From positions 1 through 64,000 of the forward strand of contig JALEFY010000008.1 in NCBI GenBank assembly GCA_022760435.1: DNA of 64,000 nucleotides. The letters run 5' to 3'. The notes under the pieces were generated by a model, which was not told the origin of the DNA, ran no database searches, and worked only from the letters and a program-made list of their open reading frames with translations. This stretch comes from Neomegalonema sp. (lineage in GTDB: Bacteria; Pseudomonadota; Alphaproteobacteria; Rhodobacterales; Rhodobacteraceae). A program made the translations under genes and the position numbers. Positions 26,283 through 33,784 of the stretch are shown here, one piece after another. Every line of letters starts with the position of its first letter. Within the stretch, counting starts at the first letter, position 1.

Positions 26283-27037
26283 AGATGGGCCCCTCCCAGA
26301 TAGGCTTCCTGCACTTTCGGATCACCCTTGATCTGGTCGGGCAGCCCTTCAACAATCGGCGTGCCTTGCGCGAGCACCGTGATACGGTCGGCGAGGCTGA
26401 ACACCACATGCATGTCGTGCTCGATCACCACCATGGTCAGGCCACGGCTGGCAATTTTCTTGAGCACTTCGATCGTGTTGTTGGTATCGGCACGCGACAT
26501 CCCCGCAGTCGGCTCGTCGAGCAGCAGGAGCTTGGGGTCCTGCGCCAGACACATCGCCATCTCGAGCCGACGCTTGTCCCCGCGCGACAAGGTGGATGTC
26601 AGAATATCCTTCTTTTCGGTGAGGTTCATGTCATCGAGCATGCGCATCGCCCGCTCGTGCACATCTTCTTGTGCATCGACCCGGCGCCAGCCATTGACCT
26701 TGAAGGCCCCATCACGCTTGGCGAAGCAGGAGATCATCACATTCTCCAGAACCGTCAGATCCGCAAAGATCTCGGGCGTCTGGAACACGCGGCTCACGCC
26801 GGTTTGATTGATCTCATGCGGCTTGAGCCCGATCAGGGATTTTCCGTCAAAGATCACCGAGCCGGTATCGGGGATGAGCCGCCCGATCAGACAATTGAGG
26901 AAGGTGGATTTACCGGCCCCGTTCGGGCCGATAATCGCTTGCACTGTCCCGGCCTCAACCGAGAAATTGACGTTGCTCAGCGCCTTGAGACCACCGAAGC
27001 TTTTGTTCACGTCCTTGACTTCGAGAATTCCAGCCAT
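26279..27037 (-). CDS. Branched-chain-type ABC transporter ATP-binding protein (LivG-like)
   Basis: 252 residues from ATG 27037 (MAGILEVKDVNKSFGG), with AGGAG eight bases upstream; the longer frame is not supported. Walker A is GPNGAGKST, the signature region reads LSRGDKRRLEMAMC rather than the usual LSGGQ form (LivG proteins commonly have LSYGQQR), Walker B is LLLLDEPTAGMS, and the switch is VVIEHDMHVV. The C-terminal LivG-type extension GDPKVQEAYLGG is present. It begins 11 bp after the livM-like stop and overlaps the livF-like start. Confidence 0.92.
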   Translation of the reverse strand: MAGILEVKDVNKSFGGLKALSNVNFSVEAGTVQAIIGPNGAGKSTFLNCLIGRLIPDTGSVIFDGKSLIGLKPHEINQTGVSRVFQTPEIFADLTVLENVMISCFAKRDGAFKVNGWRRVDAQEDVHERAMRMLDDMNLTEKKDILTSTLSRGDKRRLEMAMCLAQDPKLLLLDEPTAGMSRADTNNTIEVLKKIASRGLTMVVIEHDMHVVFSLADRITVLAQGTPIVEGLPDQIKGDPKVQEAYLGGAHL

Positions 27038-27048
27038 TGCCAGCGCTC

Positions 27049-28266
27049 CTATTTCGCAGGTTCGACGGTCGCGCCGTCGGTGTCCGAACTGCTGGAGCGG
27101 CTCGAGGTCCACTCGCCAATGCGGCGAATGCCTTCGACCACCCCGCCGGGCAGAAAGATGATGATGAGCATGAACAGAACGCCCAGCGTCAGATGCCAGC
27201 CCTCACCAACGAACAGCGACAGGATCGAGACCAGCGGATCCGCGATCGTATCGGGCAGGAAGCTGAAGCCTTCTTGCAGCGAGGTTTTGGAGAACGCCGA
27301 GAAGATGTTCTCGAAATACTTGATGAAGACAGCGCCCAGCAGCGGCCCCAGCAAGGAACCCGCACCGCCCAGGATCGTCATCAGCACCACCTCGCCCGAA
27401 GCGGTCCATTGCATCCGCTCGGCACCGGCCAGCGGATCGGTCACTGCGAGCATCGACCCGGCAAGCCCGGCATACATGCCCGAGATCACGAAAACCGTGA
27501 GCGTGTAGGGTCGGGTGTTAACCCCGGTAAAGTTCAGCCGGTTCTGGTTGGACTTGATTGCCTTGAGCATCATGCCAAAGGGCGAGCGGAAAATCCTCAA
27601 GGCTATATAGAAGGCCACGAGCATCAGGACGGCACAGACATAGAACCCCAGATTGAGCTGCACGGCACCGTCAAACAGTTTCATGGTACTGCGCATATCA
27701 AAGCCGAGCAGTGTCGGGATCAACTCACCAGTATGATCAGCACTATCGAACAGGCGCGGATCATCGGGCGAGACGTAGAGCCCGGTCTCGCCATTTGTGA
27801 TCGGGGTAAGCACCGAATAGGCAAGGCTGTAGCTCATTTGGGCGAAGGCCAGGGTGAGGATCGAAAAGTAGATCCCGGAGCGACGCAGCGACACGAAGCC
27901 GATTGCAAGCGCAAACAGGCCGGCGACCAGAACGCTGGTGATCACCGCCGGAACCGCGCCCATCCCGAGCAGCTTGAAGGTCCAGACCGCCGTGTAGGAT
28001 CCGACGCCCAGGAAGGCCGCATGGCCAAAGGAGAGGTAGCCGGTCAGACCGAACAGCAGGTTGAAACCGACGGCAAAGGTGCCGAAGATCACGAATTTCT
28101 GCATCAGATCCGGATAGGCGGCGCCAAAGGGCACCAACCAGAACGGCATGAGCAGGACGGCGGCGGCGATGCCGATGAAGAGCGCCGTATCACCGGCCGC
28201 GGTGCCCTTCGCCCCGCCGGAGATCGGCTGGGCTTTGGACTGCACTTGAGTGGCTGCTGCTGACAT
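27049..28266 (-). CDS. Branched-chain-type ABC transporter permease (LivM-like)
   Basis: 405 residues, GGAGG nine bases before ATG 28266. About ten hydrophobic helices and the typical LivM coupling region [20 protein letters not shown] with [15 protein letters not shown]. An inserted segment between helices (about residues 140-200) contains [20 protein letters not shown] and is a likely periplasmic loop. It follows the livH-like gene by four bases. Confidence 0.92.
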   Translation of the reverse strand: MSAAATQVQSKAQPISGGAKGTAAGDTALFIGIAAAVLLMPFWLVPFGAAYPDLMQKFVIFGTFAVGFNLLFGLTGYLSFGHAAFLGVGSYTAVWTFKLLGMGAVPAVITSVLVAGLFALAIGFVSLRRSGIYFSILTLAFAQMSYSLAYSVLTPITNGETGLYVSPDDPRLFDSADHTGELIPTLLGFDMRSTMKLFDGAVQLNLGFYVCAVLMLVAFYIALRIFRSPFGMMLKAIKSNQNRLNFTGVNTRPYTLTVFVISGMYAGLAGSMLAVTDPLAGAERMQWTASGEVVLMTILGGAGSLLGPLLGAVFIKYFENIFSAFSKTSLQEGFSFLPDTIADPLVSILSLFVGEGWHLTLGVLFMLIIIFLPGGVVEGIRRIGEWTSSRSSSSDTDGATVEPAK

Positions 28267-28270
28267 TGGA

Positions 28271-29269
28271 TTAAACCTCCATCACGCCTTTGCGACCCAT
28301 CAGACCGCGCGGACGCGCAAGCAGGATGATGACGGCGATGAGATAGATGATGATCTGGTCGAGACCCTTCACGAAGGTGATGGTCGCGGCGAAAGATTGC
28401 ATGATCCCCAACAGGAAGCCCGCGGCAACCGCGCCGGGAAGCGAGCCCATCCCGCCGACCACGACGACCACGAAGGACAGCACAAGGAAGTCCATCCCCA
28501 GATGGTAGTCAGGCTTGAGGATCGGGGTGTACATCAGCCCGGCAACCCCGGCCACCACGGCTGCGATCGCGAAAACGATGGTGAAGCGGCGCTCGATATT
28601 GATCCCGAGCAGGCTGACGGTCTCGCGATCCGCCATCCCTGCGCGCACCACCATACCGAAGGTGGTGAATTGCAAGAAGGCCATGACCGCGGCAATCACT
28701 GCCAGTGAGAAGAAGAAATAGATGATCCGCCAAGCAGGGTAAGAGATGCTGCCAAGCTCAAATACGCCGCGATAGGCCGTTGGTGCTTCCATCGGGATCG
28801 GATTGGCACCGTAGATCGCCTTGATGATCTCTTGCAGCACGATCGCAAGGCCGAAGGTGACCAGGATCTGATCGGCATGCGGACGATTATAGAAGTGACG
28901 GATCAAGCCGCGCTCCATCGCGAAGCCGACAAGCATCATGACCGGTATGGCGATTAATATCGAGAAGGGCACCGCCCAGTCGATCATCCACAACCCCATA
29001 TCCTCGCCGAACCAACGCACCGCATAGGGTGTGCGGATCTCCATCGGCGTGCCCCATGGGCTCAGATTGTTCGGATCCAGGGTGACGAACTCGTAGCTCA
29101 CCAGCCCGTGAACCGCGACGGCCACGAAGGCACCCAGCATGAACAGGGCGCCATGCGCAAAGTTCACCACGCCGAGCGTGCCGAAAATGAGGGTCAGCCC
29201 AAGAGCGATGAGTGCATAGGCACCCCCCTTGTCCAACCCGTTGAGGATTTGCGTAAGTATAGCGTCCAT
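28271..29269 (-). CDS. Branched-chain-type ABC transporter permease (LivH-like)
   Basis: 332 residues from ATG 29269 ([16 protein letters not shown]), which matches the LivH N-terminus; the frame continues upstream through an unlikely basic stretch. Eight or so membrane helices, with [20 protein letters not shown] near the start and [20 protein letters not shown] near the end, both family hallmarks. It carries a periplasmic insert (about 50-95) longer than in E. coli LivH. The gap of 329 bp to the binding-protein gene contains a hairpin. Confidence 0.92.
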   Translation of the reverse strand: MDAILTQILNGLDKGGAYALIALGLTLIFGTLGVVNFAHGALFMLGAFVAVAVHGLVSYEFVTLDPNNLSPWGTPMEIRTPYAVRWFGEDMGLWMIDWAVPFSILIAIPVMMLVGFAMERGLIRHFYNRPHADQILVTFGLAIVLQEIIKAIYGANPIPMEAPTAYRGVFELGSISYPAWRIIYFFFSLAVIAAVMAFLQFTTFGMVVRAGMADRETVSLLGINIERRFTIVFAIAAVVAGVAGLMYTPILKPDYHLGMDFLVLSFVVVVVGGMGSLPGAVAAGFLLGIMQSFAATITFVKGLDQIIIYLIAVIILLARPRGLMGRKGVMEV

Positions 29270-29500
29270 GGATCGCCCCGATCTTGATCGTTTCTTTTTC
29301 AACTTGCTTCGACGCGTTAGCCGAACAAGGTGCGCGACAGATGACACCGGTCGTGCCAAGGGGCCTGATCGGTCGGATAGCTTCGTCGTCGCGCGTCGGT
29401 CAAACCATTCGGGTCAGCGCCATTTTTTGTTGACGAAGCCGCCCGTCCGGCGCTTCTCAATGGCATCCTGCCCGATTTCCACTCCCCCATTTGGCGCGCA

Positions 29501-29527
29501 TCATGGGAGGGAAGGCCCCTCCCATGA
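29501..29527 (-). promoter_or_regulatory. Hairpin between binding-protein gene and permease genes
   Basis: A perfect 10-bp inverted repeat (29501-29510 with 29518-29527, 7-base loop) without a T run, 72 bp after the binding-protein stop. Such stems commonly protect the 3' end of the binding-protein mRNA or cause partial termination so that the binding protein is made in excess. The rest of 29270-29598 holds no supported gene. Confidence 0.6.
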
Positions 29528-29598
29528 CACTCACCACAGCCTGGGCGCCATGCGCTGGAGATGAGTGGGGATCCACACAGCGCCCATGACAGAGGACC

Positions 29599-30945
29599 TT
29601 AGCCCGCGTTACACGCACCCAGTTCACCGCCCTGGAAGTCCGGGTGGTCGGTCGGGTACATGACTTTTTCGGTCGGGGTCACATCGACAACTTCGAGAAG
29701 GTCGAACTTCGAGGTCGGGTTGTCCTTACCCTTCACCACGAGCACCGGTTTGAAGCACTGGTGGTCTTCGCCGCGATAAAGGGTCGGGCCGTTGCCCAGG
29801 CCATCGAACTGGAAGTCTTCCAGAGCTTCGACCACGCCGCACGGGTTGAATGTGCCCGCACGCTGTGCCGCATCCGCGTAGAGGATCGCCTGGCAGTAAG
29901 TGGTGTGCGCTGCCTGGCTCGGCGGGAAGCCGTATTTCTTGCCGAAGGACTGAACGAAGGCTTTCGAGCCTGCATCTTGCAGCGACCAGTGCCAGTTGGT
30001 CGAACCGAAGATACCCTTCACGTTGTCACCGGCACCCTGTGCCATCAGACGCGAGTAGAGCGGAACCACGACCACGAATTCCTTGCCGTCCACCAGCTTG
30101 TCGCGCAGGCCGAAGGAGACCGCCTGGCTGAGCGAGTTGACCATGTCCTTGCCGTAGTGGTTCAGGATCAGGGTGTCGGCACCCGAGTTCAGAACCGGGG
30201 TGATGTATTGCGAGAAGTCACCGGCACCAAGCGGCGTGCGCACGGCTGCCACGGTTTCCCAACCCAACGCTTCGGTGTAGGTCTTCATCGAGCCTTCTTG
30301 CGACCAACCCCAAGTATAGTCGGCGGTCAGGTGATAGGCTCTGCGGTTCTTACCGTAGTTCTTTTCGAGGATCGGGCCGAGTGCGGCGCCAGACATTTCG
30401 GTATTGAAGAAGTGGCGGAAGCCGTTCCGGCGGCGATCTTTACCGGTGGTGTCGTTCGAGTGGGTCAGACCCGCCATGAAGATCACACCGGCTTCCTGGC
30501 AGAGCGACTGCACCGCGATCGCAACGCCCGAGGACGAACCGCCGGTGATCATGATCGCACCGTCTTTTTCGATCATGCGCTTGGCCGATGCGCGGGCTGC
30601 GTCCGACTTGGTCTGCGTATCGCCGGTGACGAACTCAACCTTCTTGCCGTTCACGCCATTGCCTTGCAGGGCCTTGGACGAGAAGGTGTTGAGCATGCCG
30701 CCATCGCCTTCACCGTTGATATGCTCAACAGCCAGCTCATAGGCGCGCAGCTCGTCCTTGCCTTCGTCGGCATAGGCGCCGGTTTGCGGCACGTTGAAGC
30801 CGAAAGTCACCGATTTGCCCGACGGCTCATTGGTGTAAGCGTTGGCGACACCACTGAAGATGGACGGCGCTGCGAGCCCTGCCGATGCAACGGCACCAGT
30901 CCTGAGCACTGAGCGGCGGCTGAAGCCAGTCGTCTTATCTGCCAT
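29599..30945 (-). CDS. ABC transporter substrate-binding protein, Tat-exported, branched-chain amino acid family
   Basis: 448 residues, AGGGAG eight bases before ATG 30945. The N-terminus has a twin-arginine signal (FSRRSVLRTGAV) and a hydrophobic segment ending GVANA, so it is exported folded. The mature part is a type I periplasmic binding fold: VTFGFNVPQTGAYADEG, VEFVTGDTQTKSDAARASA, MITGGSSSGVAIAVQS and a central HLTADYTWGW. It is longer than LivK and the ligand pocket cannot be read; amides, urea, short-chain acids or amino acids are all carried by this family. It heads the operon and is divergent from an ScfR-type regulator. Confidence 0.9.
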   Translation of the reverse strand: MADKTTGFSRRSVLRTGAVASAGLAAPSIFSGVANAYTNEPSGKSVTFGFNVPQTGAYADEGKDELRAYELAVEHINGEGDGGMLNTFSSKALQGNGVNGKKVEFVTGDTQTKSDAARASAKRMIEKDGAIMITGGSSSGVAIAVQSLCQEAGVIFMAGLTHSNDTTGKDRRRNGFRHFFNTEMSGAALGPILEKNYGKNRRAYHLTADYTWGWSQEGSMKTYTEALGWETVAAVRTPLGAGDFSQYITPVLNSGADTLILNHYGKDMVNSLSQAVSFGLRDKLVDGKEFVVVVPLYSRLMAQGAGDNVKGIFGSTNWHWSLQDAGSKAFVQSFGKKYGFPPSQAAHTTYCQAILYADAAQRAGTFNPCGVVEALEDFQFDGLGNGPTLYRGEDHQCFKPVLVVKGKDNPTSKFDLLEVVDVTPTEKVMYPTDHPDFQGGELGACNAG

Positions 30946-31120
30946 GGACGTTTCTCCCTAGACTTGTTCGTTTCGTTTTTCACCAGATGCAGCGCTTGTT
31001 GCGAAACCGCCCTGCTCGTGGCGCCGAGCGGCGTTGCGCTCGCTGCATACCCTAGAGAGATTCAATCCACTCACAATGCCGGAGACGGCCGGATGTAAAC
31101 TTCTGTGAAGATCGGTTTTT

Positions 31121-31151
31121 TTGCAGTTGCAGCACTGTCAATTTTTGACAG
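31121..31151. promoter_or_regulatory. Palindrome with back-to-back TTGACA boxes between binding-protein and regulator genes
   Basis: CTGTCAATTTTTGACAG (31135-31151) is a 17-bp palindrome carrying TTGACA on each strand, so each half could be the -35 box of one of the divergent genes. A direct repeat TTGCAGTTGCAG (31121-31132) lies beside it. -10 boxes are not clear. A regulator bound here would affect both directions. The 295-bp gap has no gene. Confidence 0.5.
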
Positions 31152-31240
31152 CCCGTTTCAAACATGACATTGTCGCGCCCTGACCTCCCCAAAAGTGCGG
31201 ATGCGGTGAAGTTGTCGGGTTTGTAAGGAGCGTTTGCATC

Positions 31241-32851
31241 GTGGCTCGTGCGCCGATCGGATTGAAGGTTCGGGATCGCCGGAAAACCATGGGCGTCACC
31301 CAGGCAGCCCTTGCCGGGCGTCTGGGGATCTCGCCGTCCTATCTAAACCTTATCGAGAACGGAAAGCGCTCGATCGGGGGGGGATTGCTCGTGCGTCTGG
31401 CCAAAGAGCTGGATGTGGAACTGGAAGCGCTCGATGCAGCCTCTGATCGTCGGCTTGTCGCCCAATTGCATGAAGCGCTGGCAAACCCGATCATCTCCGA
31501 ACACCAGCCCGATGCGGCCTCCGCCACCGAATTTGTCGGACGCCACCCAGAGTGGGCAGCGGCGCTTGTTGCGCTGCACCGTGGATATCTTGACCGCGAT
31601 CGCCTGGCCACGGCGCTCTCGGTCCGGATCAATCAGGATCCGTTTCTGAGCGAAGCTGTGCATCAGGTGCTCACCAATGTCGCCGCGATTCGCTCTGCCT
31701 CCGAGATTCTGCACGGGATTGAGGACATCGAGCCCGATCAAGCCCGCCGCTTTTACCGCATTCTCGTTGATGAGAGCGGGCGTCTGACGGAAATCTCACG
31801 CGCCATGGCCGCGTTCTTTGATGGCTCGCCTTCCGATCATGGCTCGATTTCTCCGGCTGAAGAGGTCGATGACCTGCTGATCGTGCATGGCAACTACTTC
31901 CCCTCGCTCGAAATCGGTGCCAATGCGCTGCGCAGCAAGGCGAAGATCACCGATGAGCGGGTCAAGAGCAGGCTGATCGACTATCTGAGCGCCAGCCACG
32001 GCGTGAGCGTCGAGCGGGTGAGCGCAACCGTCGCCCGCGCGCAGGATTATCAGCATTTTGTTGCCTATGATGCGAAGGTCCGCCGGCTGGAGGTGCTCGA
32101 GGGCGCGCCGGAGACATCGAAACGGTTTGAACTGGCGAAGCTCGCAGCTTCATGGGCGCTGGATGCGGAACTGACGGCCATTCTCGACAAGAGCGAGGTT
32201 CTGAGCACCCCGGTCGCACGGATGCGGGCGCGCAATGCTCTGGCCTCCTATGCCGCAAGCGCCATGCTGATGCCCTATGAACCGTTTCTCGAGGCCGCAA
32301 CCGCCGCGCGCTATGATATTGACGTGCTCGCCCGGCAATTCGGCGCCAGCTATGAACAAGTCGCCCATCGATGCGTCACCCTGCGCCGCCCCGGTGCCGA
32401 AGGCATCCCCTTTGCCTTCATGCGCGCCGATCCGTCCGGCTTTGTCTCCAAGCGCTTTCCCCTGCCCGGCCTGGCATTGCCGCGCCATGGCGGCGCCTGC
32501 CCGCTCTGGGTCATCTATCGCGCCTTCCAGACCCCTGATGCGATCGTGCGGCAATTGGCGGAGTTTCCGGGAGGCGAGCGTTTCTTGTTCTTTGCCCGCG
32601 CCCTCTCCAAGGAAGGAGCCTCCTTCGATCGGCCGCGACATCTGATGTCGGTCATGCTGGCCTGCGGCGCCGATTATGCCGATCAGGTGGTTTACAGCGA
32701 CGGGCTGGCCATCGGACGCCGCGCACTGCCCGAACCGGTGGGGCCCAGTTGCGGACTTTGTGCGCGTCAGACATGCTCATATCGGCAGGAAGCTGCTCTG
32801 TTTCAGTACGCACAAGCTCAAAACGGGGAAGCGAATGGCGCTCCGCAATAG
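31241..32851 (+). CDS. ScfR-type transcriptional regulator (short-chain fatty acyl regulator family)
   Basis: 536 residues; GTG 31241 with AAGGAG ten bases upstream. Residues about 8-62 are an XRE helix-turn-helix (RRKTMGVTQAALAGRLGIS, then LNLIENGKRSI). The centre resembles the IrrE/ImmA fold but without HExxH (FELAKLAASWALDAELT), so no protease activity. The C-terminal ScfR domain carries CGLCARQTC, a conserved Cys cluster. Relatives such as RamB/PrpC-type regulators control acetate, propionate and glyoxylate metabolism in response to acyl-CoA. It is divergent from the ABC transporter and 104 bp upstream of the two-component genes. Confidence 0.88.
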   Translation: MARAPIGLKVRDRRKTMGVTQAALAGRLGISPSYLNLIENGKRSIGGGLLVRLAKELDVELEALDAASDRRLVAQLHEALANPIISEHQPDAASATEFVGRHPEWAAALVALHRGYLDRDRLATALSVRINQDPFLSEAVHQVLTNVAAIRSASEILHGIEDIEPDQARRFYRILVDESGRLTEISRAMAAFFDGSPSDHGSISPAEEVDDLLIVHGNYFPSLEIGANALRSKAKITDERVKSRLIDYLSASHGVSVERVSATVARAQDYQHFVAYDAKVRRLEVLEGAPETSKRFELAKLAASWALDAELTAILDKSEVLSTPVARMRARNALASYAASAMLMPYEPFLEAATAARYDIDVLARQFGASYEQVAHRCVTLRRPGAEGIPFAFMRADPSGFVSKRFPLPGLALPRHGGACPLWVIYRAFQTPDAIVRQLAEFPGGERFLFFARALSKEGASFDRPRHLMSVMLACGADYADQVVYSDGLAIGRRALPEPVGPSCGLCARQTCSYRQEAALFQYAQAQNGEANGAPQ

Positions 32852-32955
32852 CGCAGGGATGGGCTGGCAAAGCCCGAAAGGAAAGACCCGAACCGGGCGC
32901 ATGGTGACTGGGCGCGTCGCAAGCGGCGCATCGCAGGCACCATCAGGGAGGAAGC

Positions 32956-33354
32956 ATGACGGATGAAGCCATGATGGAGAAACCACAGGGCCAGCGGGTA
33001 CTGATCGCCGAGGACGAGCCCAATATCGCGGCGGCGCTGCAATTCCTGCTCGGGCGTGATGGCTACAGCGTCACCATCGTCGCGGATGGGGAGAGCGTGG
33101 AGAAAGCCGTGCGCGATCAGGCCCCGACGCTGCTGATCCTCGATGTCATGTTGCCGAAGATGAGCGGTTTCGAGGTTTTGCGGTCCCTGCGCGAGAAAAC
33201 GGAATTTGCATCTTTGCCCGTCATCATGCTGACGGCGAAAGGGCAAAGTCAGGACCGCAAGACCGCCGAGGAAAGCGGCGCGGATGTCTTTGTCACCAAA
33301 CCCTTCTCGAACCAGGAAGTCCTGGCCCATGTCAAACGGCTCCTCACGCCCTGA
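32956..33354 (+). CDS. Single-domain response regulator (receiver only)
   Basis: 132 residues, AGGGAGGA directly upstream of the ATG. A complete receiver domain: acidic pair in VLIAEDEPNIA, phospho-acceptor Asp63 in LLILDVMLPKMSGFEV, Thr in VIMLTAKG and Lys in VFVTKPFSN. There is no output domain, so it likely signals by protein contact or phosphorelay. Its partner kinase is probably the SSS-histidine kinase two genes downstream. Its last 26 bases overlap the next gene. Confidence 0.93.
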   Translation: MTDEAMMEKPQGQRVLIAEDEPNIAAALQFLLGRDGYSVTIVADGESVEKAVRDQAPTLLILDVMLPKMSGFEVLRSLREKTEFASLPVIMLTAKGQSQDRKTAEESGADVFVTKPFSNQEVLAHVKRLLTP

Positions 33355-33784
33355 TCGGCGCCAAGATCGGCGCCAAGACCAGCGCCAAGACCGGCGCCAA
33401 GACCAGCGCACTGAGCGCGACCCCAAACGGGCTCAGATCAGGCTTTCCGACCGAAGCCATGAGCGGCGCAATGATGCGCTGGCGCTGTTGCCCATTGCGG
33501 GCGCGGTGCTGATGATGCCGGGCTTCGTGCATTGGGCGGCCTTGGGAGGCGGTTCCGCGGGCACCTTTTACTTCATCTTTGCGCTCTGGGCTTTGCTCAT
33601 CCTTGCATCGGTGCTGCTGATCCGGCGCTTTGATCAGCGCCCGCGCAGCCCGCTCGATACGCCGCAGGGCCAAAGCCATCCGCAAGATCAGGCACGGGAG
33701 GCACAGTCGGCGGCCTCCAATCCCGGGCAAGCAGCGCAAGCCCCCCACCCGGCCTCCGCGCAGACAGGGCGGGATCGCTCGTGA
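33329..33784 (+). CDS. Small two-helix membrane protein with an RRQDxRQD repeat N-terminus
   Basis: 151 residues from ATG 33329, with AGGAAG nine bases upstream inside the response-regulator gene; the frame is open further but unsupported. Residues about 8-28 are an Arg/Gln/Asp repeat encoded by a 12-bp tandem repeat. Two membrane helices follow (about 48-70 and 73-95, with FYFIFALWALLILASVLLI), then a disordered Gln/Ala/Pro tail. Its place directly before a sodium:solute-symporter-type kinase, overlapping its GTG start, parallels the small membrane subunits (DUF4212/DUF485) that precede SSS transporters; homology to them is not shown. Confidence 0.65.
   Translation: MSNGSSRPDRRQDRRQDQRQDRRQDQRTERDPKRAQIRLSDRSHERRNDALALLPIAGAVLMMPGFVHWAALGGGSAGTFYFIFALWALLILASVLLIRRFDQRPRSPLDTPQGQSHPQDQAREAQSAASNPGQAAQAPHPASAQTGRDRS
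33353..33412. repeat. 12-bp tandem repeat, five copies, at the end of the response regulator gene
   Basis: Units GATCGGCGCCAA, GATCGGCGCCAA, GACCAGCGCCAA, GACCGGCGCCAA and a diverged fifth run without gaps from 33353. The first overlaps the response-regulator stop by two bases. In the overlapping frame they encode the RRQDxRQD repeat of the small membrane protein. Confidence 0.92.

Noticed and set aside
26285-27508. A 407-codon plus-strand frame opposite the LivG- and LivM-like genes, and similar long antisense frames at 27037-28263 and 29644-30912
   Set aside because: High-GC codon bias leaves antisense frames open; these have no family motifs or ribosome-binding sites, while the opposite strand encodes clear transporter proteins.
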